Assembly: GCA_964443135.1 (NCBI GenBank)
Contig: CAYUBQ010000010.1
Coordinates: 23,759 to 87,758 of the forward strand
Direction: 5' to 3'
DNA length: 64,000 nt
Source of the DNA: JAIPEI01 sp964443135
GTDB lineage: Bacteria > Desulfobacterota > DSM-4660 > Desulfatiglandales > HGW-15
A program made the position numbers and the translations under genes. Below the pieces are notes generated by a model that saw only the letters and a list, made by a program, of their open reading frames with translations, was not told where the DNA came from and did not search any database. Shown in pieces: positions 57,175-64,000 of the stretch. Each line of letters begins with the position of its first letter. Position 1 is the first letter of the stretch.

Positions 57175-58548
57175 ATGAACCTCCTCGACGTGACATACAA
57201 GACCGCCGCCTACGCCCTGGCCTCGGCCGGCCTTCCGGCCTTCCGGCTCTACTCCCGACTGAGCGGGCGGTACCGTCGGGGGTTCCGCCAGCGCCTCGGT
57301 TTCGTCCCGCCGGGCGCGTCGGCCCTTCTCACGGGCTGTCCCCGGCTGTGGATTCACGCCGTTTCCCTGGGCGAGATCCAGGTGGCCGCCTCCATGATCC
57401 GGGCGCTGGAGGAGGCCATTCCGGGTTGCTCGCTGCTGGTGTCCACCACCACGGAGCACGGCTTCGATCTGGCGAGAGACCTGTTCGGGGAGGCCTTCCC
57501 CCTGGTCTTCGCACCGGTCGATCTGCCGTTTTCCGTTCGCAAGGCGCTTCGGCGCGTTCGGCCCCATGCGCTGGTCTTTCTCGAGACGGAGCTCTGGCCC
57601 GCCTGGATCGAGGAAGCCCACGCCCTCGGGATCCGAATCGCGCTGGTGAACGGTCGGATCTCGTCCCGCTCGCTGGAGGGATACCTCCGTTTCCGGTTCT
57701 TCTTTCGGAACGTGCTTTCCAGGATCGATGCCTTCAGCATGATCACGGAGGGGGATGCCCGGCGGATCCGGGCCATGGGCGCGGACAGCCGGCGCGTGCA
57801 GGTGAACGGGAACGCCAAGTACGACCTTCTCACCGAAATGGTGGAGGAGGGTGCGGAGGAGGCGGTTCGCAGGGACCTGAATCTCGAAGGGCCGGCCCCG
57901 GTCTTCGTGGCCGGAAGCCTCCGAAGCGGCGAGGAGGCCCGAATCCTGGATGCCTACGAGCGAATCGTGGCGGCCTACCCCCGCACCGTCCTCGTGCTGG
58001 CCCCGCGCCACATCGAGCGCGGGCCGGAGATCGTCGAGCTGGCACGAAGGCGGGGACACCGTTGCCAGATGCGGAGCGGGCTTCGGGAGCGAGGGGAACC
58101 GCGGACAGCACCCGTTCTGGTGCTGGACACCTTCGGGGAGCTGTTTCGCCTCTACAGCGCGGCAACGCTGGTTTTCTGCGGGGGGAGCCTGGTACCCCTG
58201 GGCGGACAGAACCCCATGGAGGCGGCCGTGTGGGGGAAGCCGGTGTTCTACGGGCCCCACATGGACGACTTTCGAGACGCCAGGGAGATGCTCCAGGAGC
58301 AGGATGCGGACGGTACGGTCACGGACGCGGAGATGTTGGCCGGGGAAGCGATTCGCCTGCTGAGGTCTCGCCGGGAGAGGGAAATGCGCGGGGAGCGGTC
58401 CAGGCGGGCGGTACTCATGAACCGGTGCGCAGGCCGGCGCCATGCCCGGGTGGTGGCGGATCTGCTCGAGGGGGCGTCTCGATGTCCACGGGGCTGTGAA
58501 GACCGTTCACTGCGAAGGTTTGAGCTCGTCGGGAAGGATCGTTCATGA
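57175..58548 (+). CDS. waaA: 3-deoxy-D-manno-octulosonic acid transferase
   Basis: A 457-residue inner-membrane-associated GT-B glycosyltransferase that adds Kdo to lipid A precursor. The Glycos_transf_N signature WIHAVSLGEIQVAASMI, the acidic FLETELWPAWIEEA and the C-terminal FCGGSLVPLGGQNPMEAAVWGK (in two parts) are present. An N-terminal hydrophobic patch (AAYALASAGLPAFRL) anchors it. The last ~35 residues are basic and Ser/Arg-rich, beyond the usual end. There is no clear ribosome site at the ATG. It shows that the cell makes lipopolysaccharide. The next gene overlaps by ATGA. Confidence 0.92.
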   Translation: MNLLDVTYKTAAYALASAGLPAFRLYSRLSGRYRRGFRQRLGFVPPGASALLTGCPRLWIHAVSLGEIQVAASMIRALEEAIPGCSLLVSTTTEHGFDLARDLFGEAFPLVFAPVDLPFSVRKALRRVRPHALVFLETELWPAWIEEAHALGIRIALVNGRISSRSLEGYLRFRFFFRNVLSRIDAFSMITEGDARRIRAMGADSRRVQVNGNAKYDLLTEMVEEGAEEAVRRDLNLEGPAPVFVAGSLRSGEEARILDAYERIVAAYPRTVLVLAPRHIERGPEIVELARRRGHRCQMRSGLRERGEPRTAPVLVLDTFGELFRLYSAATLVFCGGSLVPLGGQNPMEAAVWGKPVFYGPHMDDFRDAREMLQEQDADGTVTDAEMLAGEAIRLLRSRREREMRGERSRRAVLMNRCAGRRHARVVADLLEGASRCPRGCEDRSLRRFELVGKDRS

Positions 58549-59807
58549 CGGTGGATCGCCAAGTGGTTCGCGGGATCGAGGAGGGACTCGATCCAAAGAC
58601 ACGGGAGCGGGTGGAGCAGGCCGCCCGGGCCGTTGTCCGGGCCAAGGAGCGTGGCGGATCGGTCGTCGCCGTGGTGGGGAGCGGCCCGAACCTCCATGAA
58701 GGCGTAACGACGCTCCTGGCGGAGCTCATGCACAAGGGGCTGGTCGACGGCGTTTCCACGAGCTCCGCCGTGGTCAACCACGAGATGGGCGGGTCCCTGG
58801 AACGGGTGAAGCGCATCGACGGCCGAGCCTTCGGACTGCTCCCCGGGTCGCTTCCCAAGGACGGCATGTTCGAGGTGAGCCTGCTCTCGGATGAGGCGCT
58901 CGCAGCGCTCCACGAGGAAATCCCCGTGGATCTGGATCTCTATCACCGCATGCGCGCCTCGGCTGGTCCCACCATCATCAAGGCCGCGGGCAACATGGCC
59001 TACCCGACCGGTCTGCGCACCGAGCGGGTGGCCCGGGATGTCCTGGCCCTGGCCCGGAAAAGAGGACTTCCCTTCGAACGGGTGGCCGGGCGGGGATCGG
59101 ACCCCATGACCATGCTCGGGGCCGGCGCGGCCCGAAACCTGCCGGTCCTGGTGACCGTACCCCAGCTCGTGGGGGGAGGTGAGGTGGGTATGGCGGTCGG
59201 GGATTCCATTCCGGTCTCGAACCGCTGCCGGCGCATCGCCGAGCTGCTGGCCGGCGCAGACGTCATCGTGGAGTCCGCTCTGGCCCTTTCCCAGGAGATC
59301 CACGACGGTCCGTTCGACACGTACACCGGTCACGGCGTCTGGGCGGACTGGGAGGGGGGGTGGACGTTTTCCCTGGAGAAGAAGACCGTCGTCCGGATCG
59401 ACCTGGACCCCAACCTGGACCGGGCCTGGCAGGAGGAACGGACGGTTCGGAGCGTCTCCAGGGCCGTTCAGGAGGGGCTGCCCAAGTCCAAGTCCATGGG
59501 CATGCCGTTTCGCATGGAGATGTCGGGATTTGCCAGGCTGCCCGGAAGCCTGCCCGTGGTGGGCGACATCGGAGAGATCTGGCCGGTCCTGGCCCTGAAA
59601 GCGGCCGACGCGCTGGACGTGAAGCTCGACTTCATCTGCTGCTCCCAGTCTCTGCCCGCCGGGGCCGAGATGCGGGAGTGGATCGTAGAGCACGTCCGGC
59701 CGCTCGATCGGGCCCGAATGCTGGCCTGGGACCGGAGCCTTGGAGCCGACGAAAACCCTTGTGCCCCCCATGACCGGAGGCTCGATTTGTCAACCCAATC
59801 TCGTTGA
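58545..59807 (+). CDS. Conserved-looking 420-residue protein, function not recognised
   Basis: A soluble protein with a nucleotide-binding-like opening around SVVAVVGSGPNLHEGVTTLL and repeated glycine-rich segments (SAGPTIIKAAGNMAYPTGLR, GSDPMTMLGAGAARNLPVLV, VPQLVGGGEVGMAVGDSIPV). The pattern suggests a Rossmann-like enzyme domain, remotely recalling deoxyhypusine-synthase-type folds, but I cannot assign it. It contains a cysteine pair (DFICCSQS) near the C-terminus. Coupling with waaA by ATGA overlap is probably operonic only. Codon use is native. Confidence 0.7.
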   Translation: MTVDRQVVRGIEEGLDPKTRERVEQAARAVVRAKERGGSVVAVVGSGPNLHEGVTTLLAELMHKGLVDGVSTSSAVVNHEMGGSLERVKRIDGRAFGLLPGSLPKDGMFEVSLLSDEALAALHEEIPVDLDLYHRMRASAGPTIIKAAGNMAYPTGLRTERVARDVLALARKRGLPFERVAGRGSDPMTMLGAGAARNLPVLVTVPQLVGGGEVGMAVGDSIPVSNRCRRIAELLAGADVIVESALALSQEIHDGPFDTYTGHGVWADWEGGWTFSLEKKTVVRIDLDPNLDRAWQEERTVRSVSRAVQEGLPKSKSMGMPFRMEMSGFARLPGSLPVVGDIGEIWPVLALKAADALDVKLDFICCSQSLPAGAEMREWIVEHVRPLDRARMLAWDRSLGADENPCAPHDRRLDLSTQSR

Positions 59808-59818
59808 GGAGGTCGTCC

Positions 59819-60532
59819 ATGGGAAAGCGTTTCGTTCTCATCCACGGTGCCTGGCACGGAGGCTGGTGCTGGGAGAAGGTTGTTCGCGAGCTGGAGGCCC
59901 GGGGCCACACGGCCGAGGCCCCGACCCTGCCGGGCATGAACCCGGGTGACGATCGGAGCCGGGTCACCTTCGACGACTACCGGAAAGCCATTGTCGACAC
60001 CCTGAGGTCTCGTCCCGAGCCGGCCGTGCTGGTGGGCCACTCCAGCGCCGGCTTTTTGCTCCAGGCCGCGGCGCCGGACGCGCCGGATCGGATCGAAAGG
60101 CTGGTGTTCCACAACGCCTTCGTGCTGCCGGACGACCACGCCCAGTTCGACCTGGTCCCGCCGGAGGTCGCCCAGGGGATGACCGCTCTGGCCGAGGCCT
60201 CCCCCGACGCGAGCGTGCCGGTCATCGAGGACTTTGTCCGGGGCGCCCTCCTGGCCGGAGAGAGCAGGGAGTTCCAGGACGACCTCATGGCGCGGCTCGG
60301 CCCGCAGCCCCTGGTCCTGTTCACCACCAAGGTCCGGACCGGTCCGTTCGAGGCGCTGGACGTCCCCAAGACCTACCTGTTCTGCAAGGACGATCAGACC
60401 CCCGCCCCCTACCGCGAGATGGCCCGGGCGCTGGGGGACGACTGTACCTTCATGGAGATCGACGGGGGGCACGAGACCCTCTGGCTTCATCCGGACCGGG
60501 TGGCCGAGGCCCTGATCCGAGCGGCCGGCTGA
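59819..60532 (+). CDS. Alpha/beta hydrolase
   Basis: A 237-residue single-domain hydrolase. The oxyanion segment IHGAWHGGWCWEKVV, the nucleophile elbow VGHSSAGFLL (Ser), and the late histidine in DGGHETLWLHP define the catalytic triad, with an acid probably in FCKDDQTPAP. It resembles plant-esterase/hydroxynitrile-lyase-like and EstC-type enzymes of this size. The ATG at 59819 follows GAGGAGG; an earlier TTG at 59804 overlaps that site. The substrate is unknown. Confidence 0.87.
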   Translation: MGKRFVLIHGAWHGGWCWEKVVRELEARGHTAEAPTLPGMNPGDDRSRVTFDDYRKAIVDTLRSRPEPAVLVGHSSAGFLLQAAAPDAPDRIERLVFHNAFVLPDDHAQFDLVPPEVAQGMTALAEASPDASVPVIEDFVRGALLAGESREFQDDLMARLGPQPLVLFTTKVRTGPFEALDVPKTYLFCKDDQTPAPYREMARALGDDCTFMEIDGGHETLWLHPDRVAEALIRAAG

Positions 60533-60615
60533 ACGGGACGACGGCAGGCAGGAAGCGGTCCGGCGAGGGCCTTTCGAACGAACCGCCCGGAGGCTCGGGA
60601 GCAAGGGGGCGTGCG

Positions 60616-61896
60616 GTGAACATCCTCGAGGAGGTGCTTCAACGGGAGGTCTTCCCGGCGCTGGGGTGCACGGAGCCCATTGCCGTGGCGCTGGCCGCCA
60701 GCACCGCGGCCGCCGAGATCCAGGACGAGCCCGAGGAAATCCGGATCACCGTGGATCCCGGGGTCTACAAGAACGGCCTGGCCGTGGTCGTCCCCAACAC
60801 GGCAGGCGAAAAGGGCAATCTCATGGCCGGCGTGCTGGGAAGCCTGATCCGGCGGCCGGTCCTGCGCATGGAGGTCTTGAGCGCGGTGCGCCCGGAGATG
60901 ATCGAGCGGGCCAGAGAGCTCATCCGGACCAAGCGGGCCGGCATCACCTACGATCCGGACTGCACGGATCTCCGCATCGAGGTCCGGGTGGCGGCGGGAA
61001 CGGAGACCGCCCGGGCCGTCGTGGAAGGGGGGCACACGAACCTGGTCCTCCTGGAGAAGAACGGCGGGGTCGTTTTCCGGCAGGAGGTCTCGGGCGGGGT
61101 GTCCGAGGTTCAGGCCTACCGCGGCGCCCTGGCGGCCTGCTCGGTCTCGGAGCTGATCGACCTGGTGGAGGACATGGGGCCGGAGCAGTACGAGGCGGTC
61201 CGACGGGGCGTGGAGATGAACCTCCGGGCCGCCGAGGCCGGACAGGGTCTCGAGCGGGTCGGGCATTACGTCTCCCGGCTCGTGGAGAAGGGGTTCCTCC
61301 TGAACGACGTGGTCTCCTCCAGCAAGGTGCTGGCGGCGTCCGCCACGGACGCGCGGATGGCCGGACTGAGCGTGCCCGTCATGTCCAGCGGCGGGAGCGG
61401 GAACCAGGGAATCGTGGCGATCCTGGTCCCGCACAACGTGGGACGGTACTTCGAGGTGGACGAGGATCGCATCCTTCGAAGCATCGCGCTTTCCCACCTC
61501 ATGAACAGCTACATCAAGTGCTTCACCGGAGACCTCTCCCCGCTCTGCGGCTGCGCCATCGCCGCGGGCGTGGGGGCGGCCGTGGCGGTGGTGTACCAGC
61601 TGAAGGGCCGCGACCTGGAGGGGATCACCCTGGCCGTGAACAGCCTGATCAGCGACCTGGGCGGCATGCTGTGCGACGGGGCCAAGAGCGGATGCGCGCT
61701 CAAGGTGGTGAGCTCCACGGACTCGGCCATCCGGGCCGCGTACATGGCCCTGAACGGCCACGGGATCCGGGAGACCGAAGGGTTCGTCGGCGCCACGGCC
61801 GAGGAGACCATCCGGAACCTCAGCCGGATCGGGCGGATCGGCATGTCCCGCGTGGACGCCACCATGCTGGAGATCATGAAGGCCAAGATGGTGTAA
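60616..61896 (+). CDS. L-cysteine desulfidase/serine dehydratase alpha-like (UPF0597, CyuA)
   Basis: A 426-residue member of the UPF0597/YhaM family. The opening LGCTEPIAVALAASTAAAEI, the MSSGGSGNQGIVAILVP segment and the cysteine-bearing LSPLCGCAIAAGVGAAVAVV and LCDGAKSGCALKVVSS stretches fit iron-sulfur serine dehydratase alpha-chain relatives. E. coli YhaM (CyuA) degrades cysteine to pyruvate, ammonia and sulfide. A sulfide-releasing role would fit the sulfur chemistry seen near 22 kb, but this is inference. It starts at GTG 60616, and the next gene begins 18 bases after its stop. Confidence 0.85.
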   Translation: MNILEEVLQREVFPALGCTEPIAVALAASTAAAEIQDEPEEIRITVDPGVYKNGLAVVVPNTAGEKGNLMAGVLGSLIRRPVLRMEVLSAVRPEMIERARELIRTKRAGITYDPDCTDLRIEVRVAAGTETARAVVEGGHTNLVLLEKNGGVVFRQEVSGGVSEVQAYRGALAACSVSELIDLVEDMGPEQYEAVRRGVEMNLRAAEAGQGLERVGHYVSRLVEKGFLLNDVVSSSKVLAASATDARMAGLSVPVMSSGGSGNQGIVAILVPHNVGRYFEVDEDRILRSIALSHLMNSYIKCFTGDLSPLCGCAIAAGVGAAVAVVYQLKGRDLEGITLAVNSLISDLGGMLCDGAKSGCALKVVSSTDSAIRAAYMALNGHGIRETEGFVGATAEETIRNLSRIGRIGMSRVDATMLEIMKAKMV

Positions 61897-61914
61897 GCCC
61901 ATTTCGAGGAAGGC

Positions 61915-63003
61915 ATGAATCGAACGGATCAAAACCTCGTCGCCGTGATCATGGCCGGAGGGATGGGGACGCGCTTCTGGCCGCTCAGCACCGAGGAGAG
62001 GCCCAAGCAGTTCATCCGCCTGTTCGACGACCGGAGCCTGCTCCAGAAGAGCTACGACCGGATCACCGGAATCGTCCCCGACGATCGGATCCTGGTTTTG
62101 ACCAACGACCGGTTCACCCACCTGGTGGCGGAGCAGCTGCCGGACGTTCCGCGCCGGAACATCGTCGGGGAACCCGAGCGCAAGGACACGGCCGCAGCGG
62201 TCTGCCTCGGCGTACTCATGGCCAGGAAGCGGTTCGGCAACCCGGTGATGGTCGTCCTGACGGCGGACCATCTGATCGAGCCGGTGCACCTGTTCCAGCG
62301 GACCCTGCTCTCTGCGGTGCGCGCGGCCCGAGCAACCGGCGCGCTCTACACCTTCGGGATCCGTCCCACCTACCCGGCCCCGGGCTTCGGCTATCTGGAG
62401 ACGGGAGACAAGTCGGCCGAGGACGACGGCATCGAGCATTTCCACCTGGCGTCCTTCCGGGAGAAGCCGGACGCGGAGACCGCCGGGCGGTACCTGGCCT
62501 CAGGCCGCCATCTCTGGAACTCCGGCATGTTCGTCTGGACCGCGGAGGCGGTTTTCGAGGAGCTCCGAAGGCACCTTCCCGAGCACGTGGAGCGCCTCTC
62601 CGTCGCAGTGGAGGCCCTGGAGACCGAGGCCTGGGAGGAGGCGCTGCGGGCGGGGTTCAGCGCCTTGAAGCGGATTTCCATCGATTTCGCCGTCATGGAG
62701 AAGGCGCGCGATGTCCGATGCGTCTCGGGCACGTTTTCCTGGAAAGACGTCGGAGGATGGCTGGCCGTCCAGGAGTTCCTCGAATGCGACGACGACGGCA
62801 ATCGGGTGAAAGGCTGCGTGCGCCTGATGGACGCCAGGGACAACCTGGTCTTCTGCGATCGGCCGGAGGAGTCGCTGGCCCTGGTGGGGGTCAGCGAGCT
62901 GGTGGTGGTTCGGGCGGGCGGCCGGACCCTGATTGCGCCCAAGGACCGGTTGGAGGACGTGAAGCGGCTGGTCGAGGCCCTCATGGCGGAGTCCGGGGAC
63001 TGA
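61915..63003 (+). CDS. manC: Mannose-1-phosphate guanylyltransferase
   Basis: A 362-residue nucleotidyltransferase making GDP-mannose for surface polysaccharide or lipopolysaccharide. The pyrophosphorylase signature VIMAGGMGTRFWPLSTEERP and the active-site FREKPDAETA and LWNSGMFVW motifs are clear. The protein lacks the C-terminal mannose-6-phosphate isomerase domain of bifunctional ManC and is the short monofunctional form. It follows the UPF0597 gene after 18 bases but has no obvious functional tie to it. Confidence 0.92.
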   Translation: MNRTDQNLVAVIMAGGMGTRFWPLSTEERPKQFIRLFDDRSLLQKSYDRITGIVPDDRILVLTNDRFTHLVAEQLPDVPRRNIVGEPERKDTAAAVCLGVLMARKRFGNPVMVVLTADHLIEPVHLFQRTLLSAVRAARATGALYTFGIRPTYPAPGFGYLETGDKSAEDDGIEHFHLASFREKPDAETAGRYLASGRHLWNSGMFVWTAEAVFEELRRHLPEHVERLSVAVEALETEAWEEALRAGFSALKRISIDFAVMEKARDVRCVSGTFSWKDVGGWLAVQEFLECDDDGNRVKGCVRLMDARDNLVFCDRPEESLALVGVSELVVVRAGGRTLIAPKDRLEDVKRLVEALMAESGD

Positions 63004-63019
63004 CGCGGGTGCCGCGCCC

Positions 63020-63082
63020 TTGCTCCTAAAATGAGCAAATGACCAAAAACCTCTTGACTCCTTGAACGCCAATGCGTATATT
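63020..63082 (+). promoter_or_regulatory. Promoter and upstream palindrome of the DUF134-DUF5320 pair
   Basis: TTGACT (63054-63059), 17 bases and TATATT (63077-63082) are a good sigma-70 promoter. Upstream, TTGCTC (63020-63025) and GAGCAA (63033-63038) form a spaced inverted repeat that may be an operator. Transcription would start near 63089, leaving a short leader with GGAGGG before the ATG at 63112. Confidence 0.7.
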
Positions 63083-63111
63083 TTGGGCGTAAGACCGAAA
63101 CTGGAGGGTGC

Positions 63112-63453
63112 ATGCCGAGACCCCGAAAGCTCCGATTCGTCCAGGGCCGACCCGTGGCAGGGACCTTCGAGCCGGACCGGACGCCGCCGTGGGGAAGACA
63201 CGTGGCCGTGCTTCCCCTCGAAGGGCTGGAGGCCGTTCGCCTGATCGACCACCAGGGCCTGGACCAGGCCACGGCCGCCGAGGTGATGAACGTGTCCCGG
63301 CAGACGTTCGGCCGGATCCTTTTCGAGGCGCGCTCGGTGGTGGCCGATGCCCTGGTGACGGGAAAGACCCTCAAGATCGAGGGCGGGAGCTACGCGCTGC
63401 CCCCCGGGGGAGGTCGAAGAAGACGCCGACGCAGAAGAGGCGGTTCAGAGTGA
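63112..63453 (+). CDS. DUF134 domain helix-turn-helix protein
   Basis: A 113-residue DNA-binding protein. The opening MPRPRKLRFV and the helix-turn-helix DQATAAEVMNVSRQTFGRIL followed by EARSVVADALVTGKTLKIEG are the DUF134 pattern. The usual cysteine-bearing CxxCG segment is not evident. A basic arginine-rich tail (GGGRRRRRRRRGGSE) is notable. DUF134 genes are commonly next to DUF5320 and iron-molybdenum-cofactor-binding NifB/NifX-type genes in anaerobes, where they are thought to be regulators. The next gene starts 17 bases later. Confidence 0.88.
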   Translation: MPRPRKLRFVQGRPVAGTFEPDRTPPWGRHVAVLPLEGLEAVRLIDHQGLDQATAAEVMNVSRQTFGRILFEARSVVADALVTGKTLKIEGGSYALPPGGGRRRRRRRRGGSE

Positions 63454-63470
63454 AAGGAGGTGTACGAGAG

Positions 63471-63851
63471 ATGCCTGGATTTGACGGAAGAGGACCCAGA
63501 GGGATGGGCCCCATGACCGGATGGGGCCGCGGAGTGTGCGGCCCCCGCGCGGGGGCCTACGGATCGGGCTTCGGGTTCGGCCGCTCAGGCGGCTTCGGCC
63601 GAGGCTTCCGCCGCGGCGGATACGGCGGTTTCGGCCCCGGACCCGGCTTCGGCCGGCGCGCGGCCCCGCCCGCAGCCTGGTGGGGCTGGGGCCCCGCGGA
63701 CCCCGCGTACGGCCCCGCGGCCGGATCCTACGGGGTGAACCCGGAGGACGAGGCGGGCTACCTGAAGCAGGAGGCCGAAGCGGTCCGACGGGAGCTGGAA
63801 GCCATCCAGCAGAGGATCGACGAGCTCGAGTCCCGTGAATCCTCGTCCTGA
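63471..63851 (+). CDS. DUF5320 domain-containing protein
   Basis: A 126-residue low-complexity protein. It begins MPGFDGRGPRGMGPMTGWGR and continues in a Gly/Arg/Phe-rich tract with a single cysteine (GVCGPRAG), then a coiled-coil ending (LKQEAEAVRRELEAIQQRID). The PGGDGTGP-like opening with MGPMTGxGxGxC is the DUF5320 signature. The ribosome site AAAGGAGGTGTACGAG is strong. Function is unknown; association with DUF134 and metal-cofactor proteins suggests a metal-related role. Confidence 0.87.
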   Translation: MPGFDGRGPRGMGPMTGWGRGVCGPRAGAYGSGFGFGRSGGFGRGFRRGGYGGFGPGPGFGRRAAPPAAWWGWGPADPAYGPAAGSYGVNPEDEAGYLKQEAEAVRRELEAIQQRIDELESRESSS

Positions 63852-63937
63852 GGGGCGGGCCCGGCTTGTCGGGCCTTCCGGCGAGGCCGTTCCTCCGCGT
63901 TCTGCGGAATGGGGCGTTCGCCGGGAGGCCCCAACCC

Positions 63938-64000
63938 ATGATGGAGTCGCAAAAAGCCCGAATCCTCGAGATCTGCCCCTGGGATTTCAACAGGTTATAT
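63938..64000 (+). repeat. Interspersed 62-bp repeat, copy 3 (at window end)
   Basis: Begins ATGATGGAGTCGCAAAAAGC and ends AACAGGTTATAT, continuing to the last base of the window, so its right boundary may lie beyond. It is closest to copy 2 at 37000-37061. Confidence 0.8.

Noticed and set aside
1..64000. CRISPR array, rRNA, tRNA, phage or conjugative genes
   Set aside because: No regularly spaced repeats, no conserved RNA gene sequence and no integrase, capsid or relaxase motifs were seen.

Overview
The window is a GC-rich (about two-thirds GC by eye), densely packed bacterial chromosome segment. Lipopolysaccharide Kdo transferase (WaaA) shows a Gram-negative. Citramalate-route isoleucine synthesis, small multihaem c-type cytochromes, TRAP transport, a five-subunit 2-oxoacid:acceptor oxidoreductase, a HisKA-only signalling protein and DUF134/DUF5320 partners together suggest a Desulfobacterota-type (deltaproteobacterial) or nearby thermophile/anaerobe-related lineage. 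This is inference; there is no rRNA or other strict taxonomic marker. I saw no tRNA, rRNA or CRISPR array.

Layout. 1-7 kb: signalling and envelope genes (histidine phosphatase with a likely leaderless promoter, Crp/Fnr regulator, REC-REC-GGDEF protein, cardiolipin synthase, a phosphoacceptor-only kinase-like protein, a sigma-54 activator). 7-12 kb: YyaL-type protein, tetrahaem lipoprotein cytochrome with a clear terminator, ArsA/Get3-type ATPase. 12-15 kb: hisS and aspS separated by a 128-bp MITE-like inverted-repeat element that carries the hisS stop codon. 15-22 kb: branched-chain amino acid operon cimA-leuA-leuC-leuD-leuB behind a promoter, an Ile/Leu-rich leader peptide and a strong intrinsic terminator, i.e. 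a classical attenuator. 22-24.4 kb: sulfur oxygenase reductase with all catalytic residues, followed by two half-size YeeE/YedE sulfur transport proteins. 24.5-34.7 kb: amino-acid dehydrogenase, enoyl-CoA hydratase, second tetrahaem cytochrome, MFS and TVP38 membrane proteins, M24 peptidase, CaCA antiporter, DUF1499 lipoprotein.

34.7-37.4 kb is an accessory patch: two 49-bp direct repeats flank a visibly AT-richer two-gene nucleotidyltransferase module, followed by a REPIN-like doublet, a broken membrane-protein gene and an interspersed 62-bp repeat that recurs at 30.8 kb and at the window end. 37.4-46.4 kb is a catabolic operon: FadR-type GntR regulator with two GTATAC boxes in its promoter, a phenylglyoxylate-dehydrogenase-like complex in the order gamma-delta-alpha-FAD-beta (padEFGHI order), a DctPQM TRAP transporter and a cupin. 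The likely logic is uptake and oxidative CoA-dependent decarboxylation of a 2-oxo acid, with electrons passed to NAD.

46.4-55.3 kb contains the most striking system: a two-MEDS-protein Kai cluster. A MEDS-LuxR regulator is followed, behind its own promoter, by a MEDS-PAS protein whose C-terminus resembles the KaiA C-terminal domain, then kaiB and full-length double-domain kaiC (all overlapping by ATGA), and a PAS-GAF-PAS hybrid histidine kinase. This looks like a complete clock-type KaiABC-like module with sensory input outside cyanobacteria. 55.6-64 kb: small cysteine protein, stand-alone IMP cyclohydrolase domain, DUF3786, waaA, an unrecognised conserved protein, an alpha/beta hydrolase, a CyuA/UPF0597 protein, mannose-1-phosphate guanylyltransferase, and a DUF134-DUF5320 pair with a good promoter.
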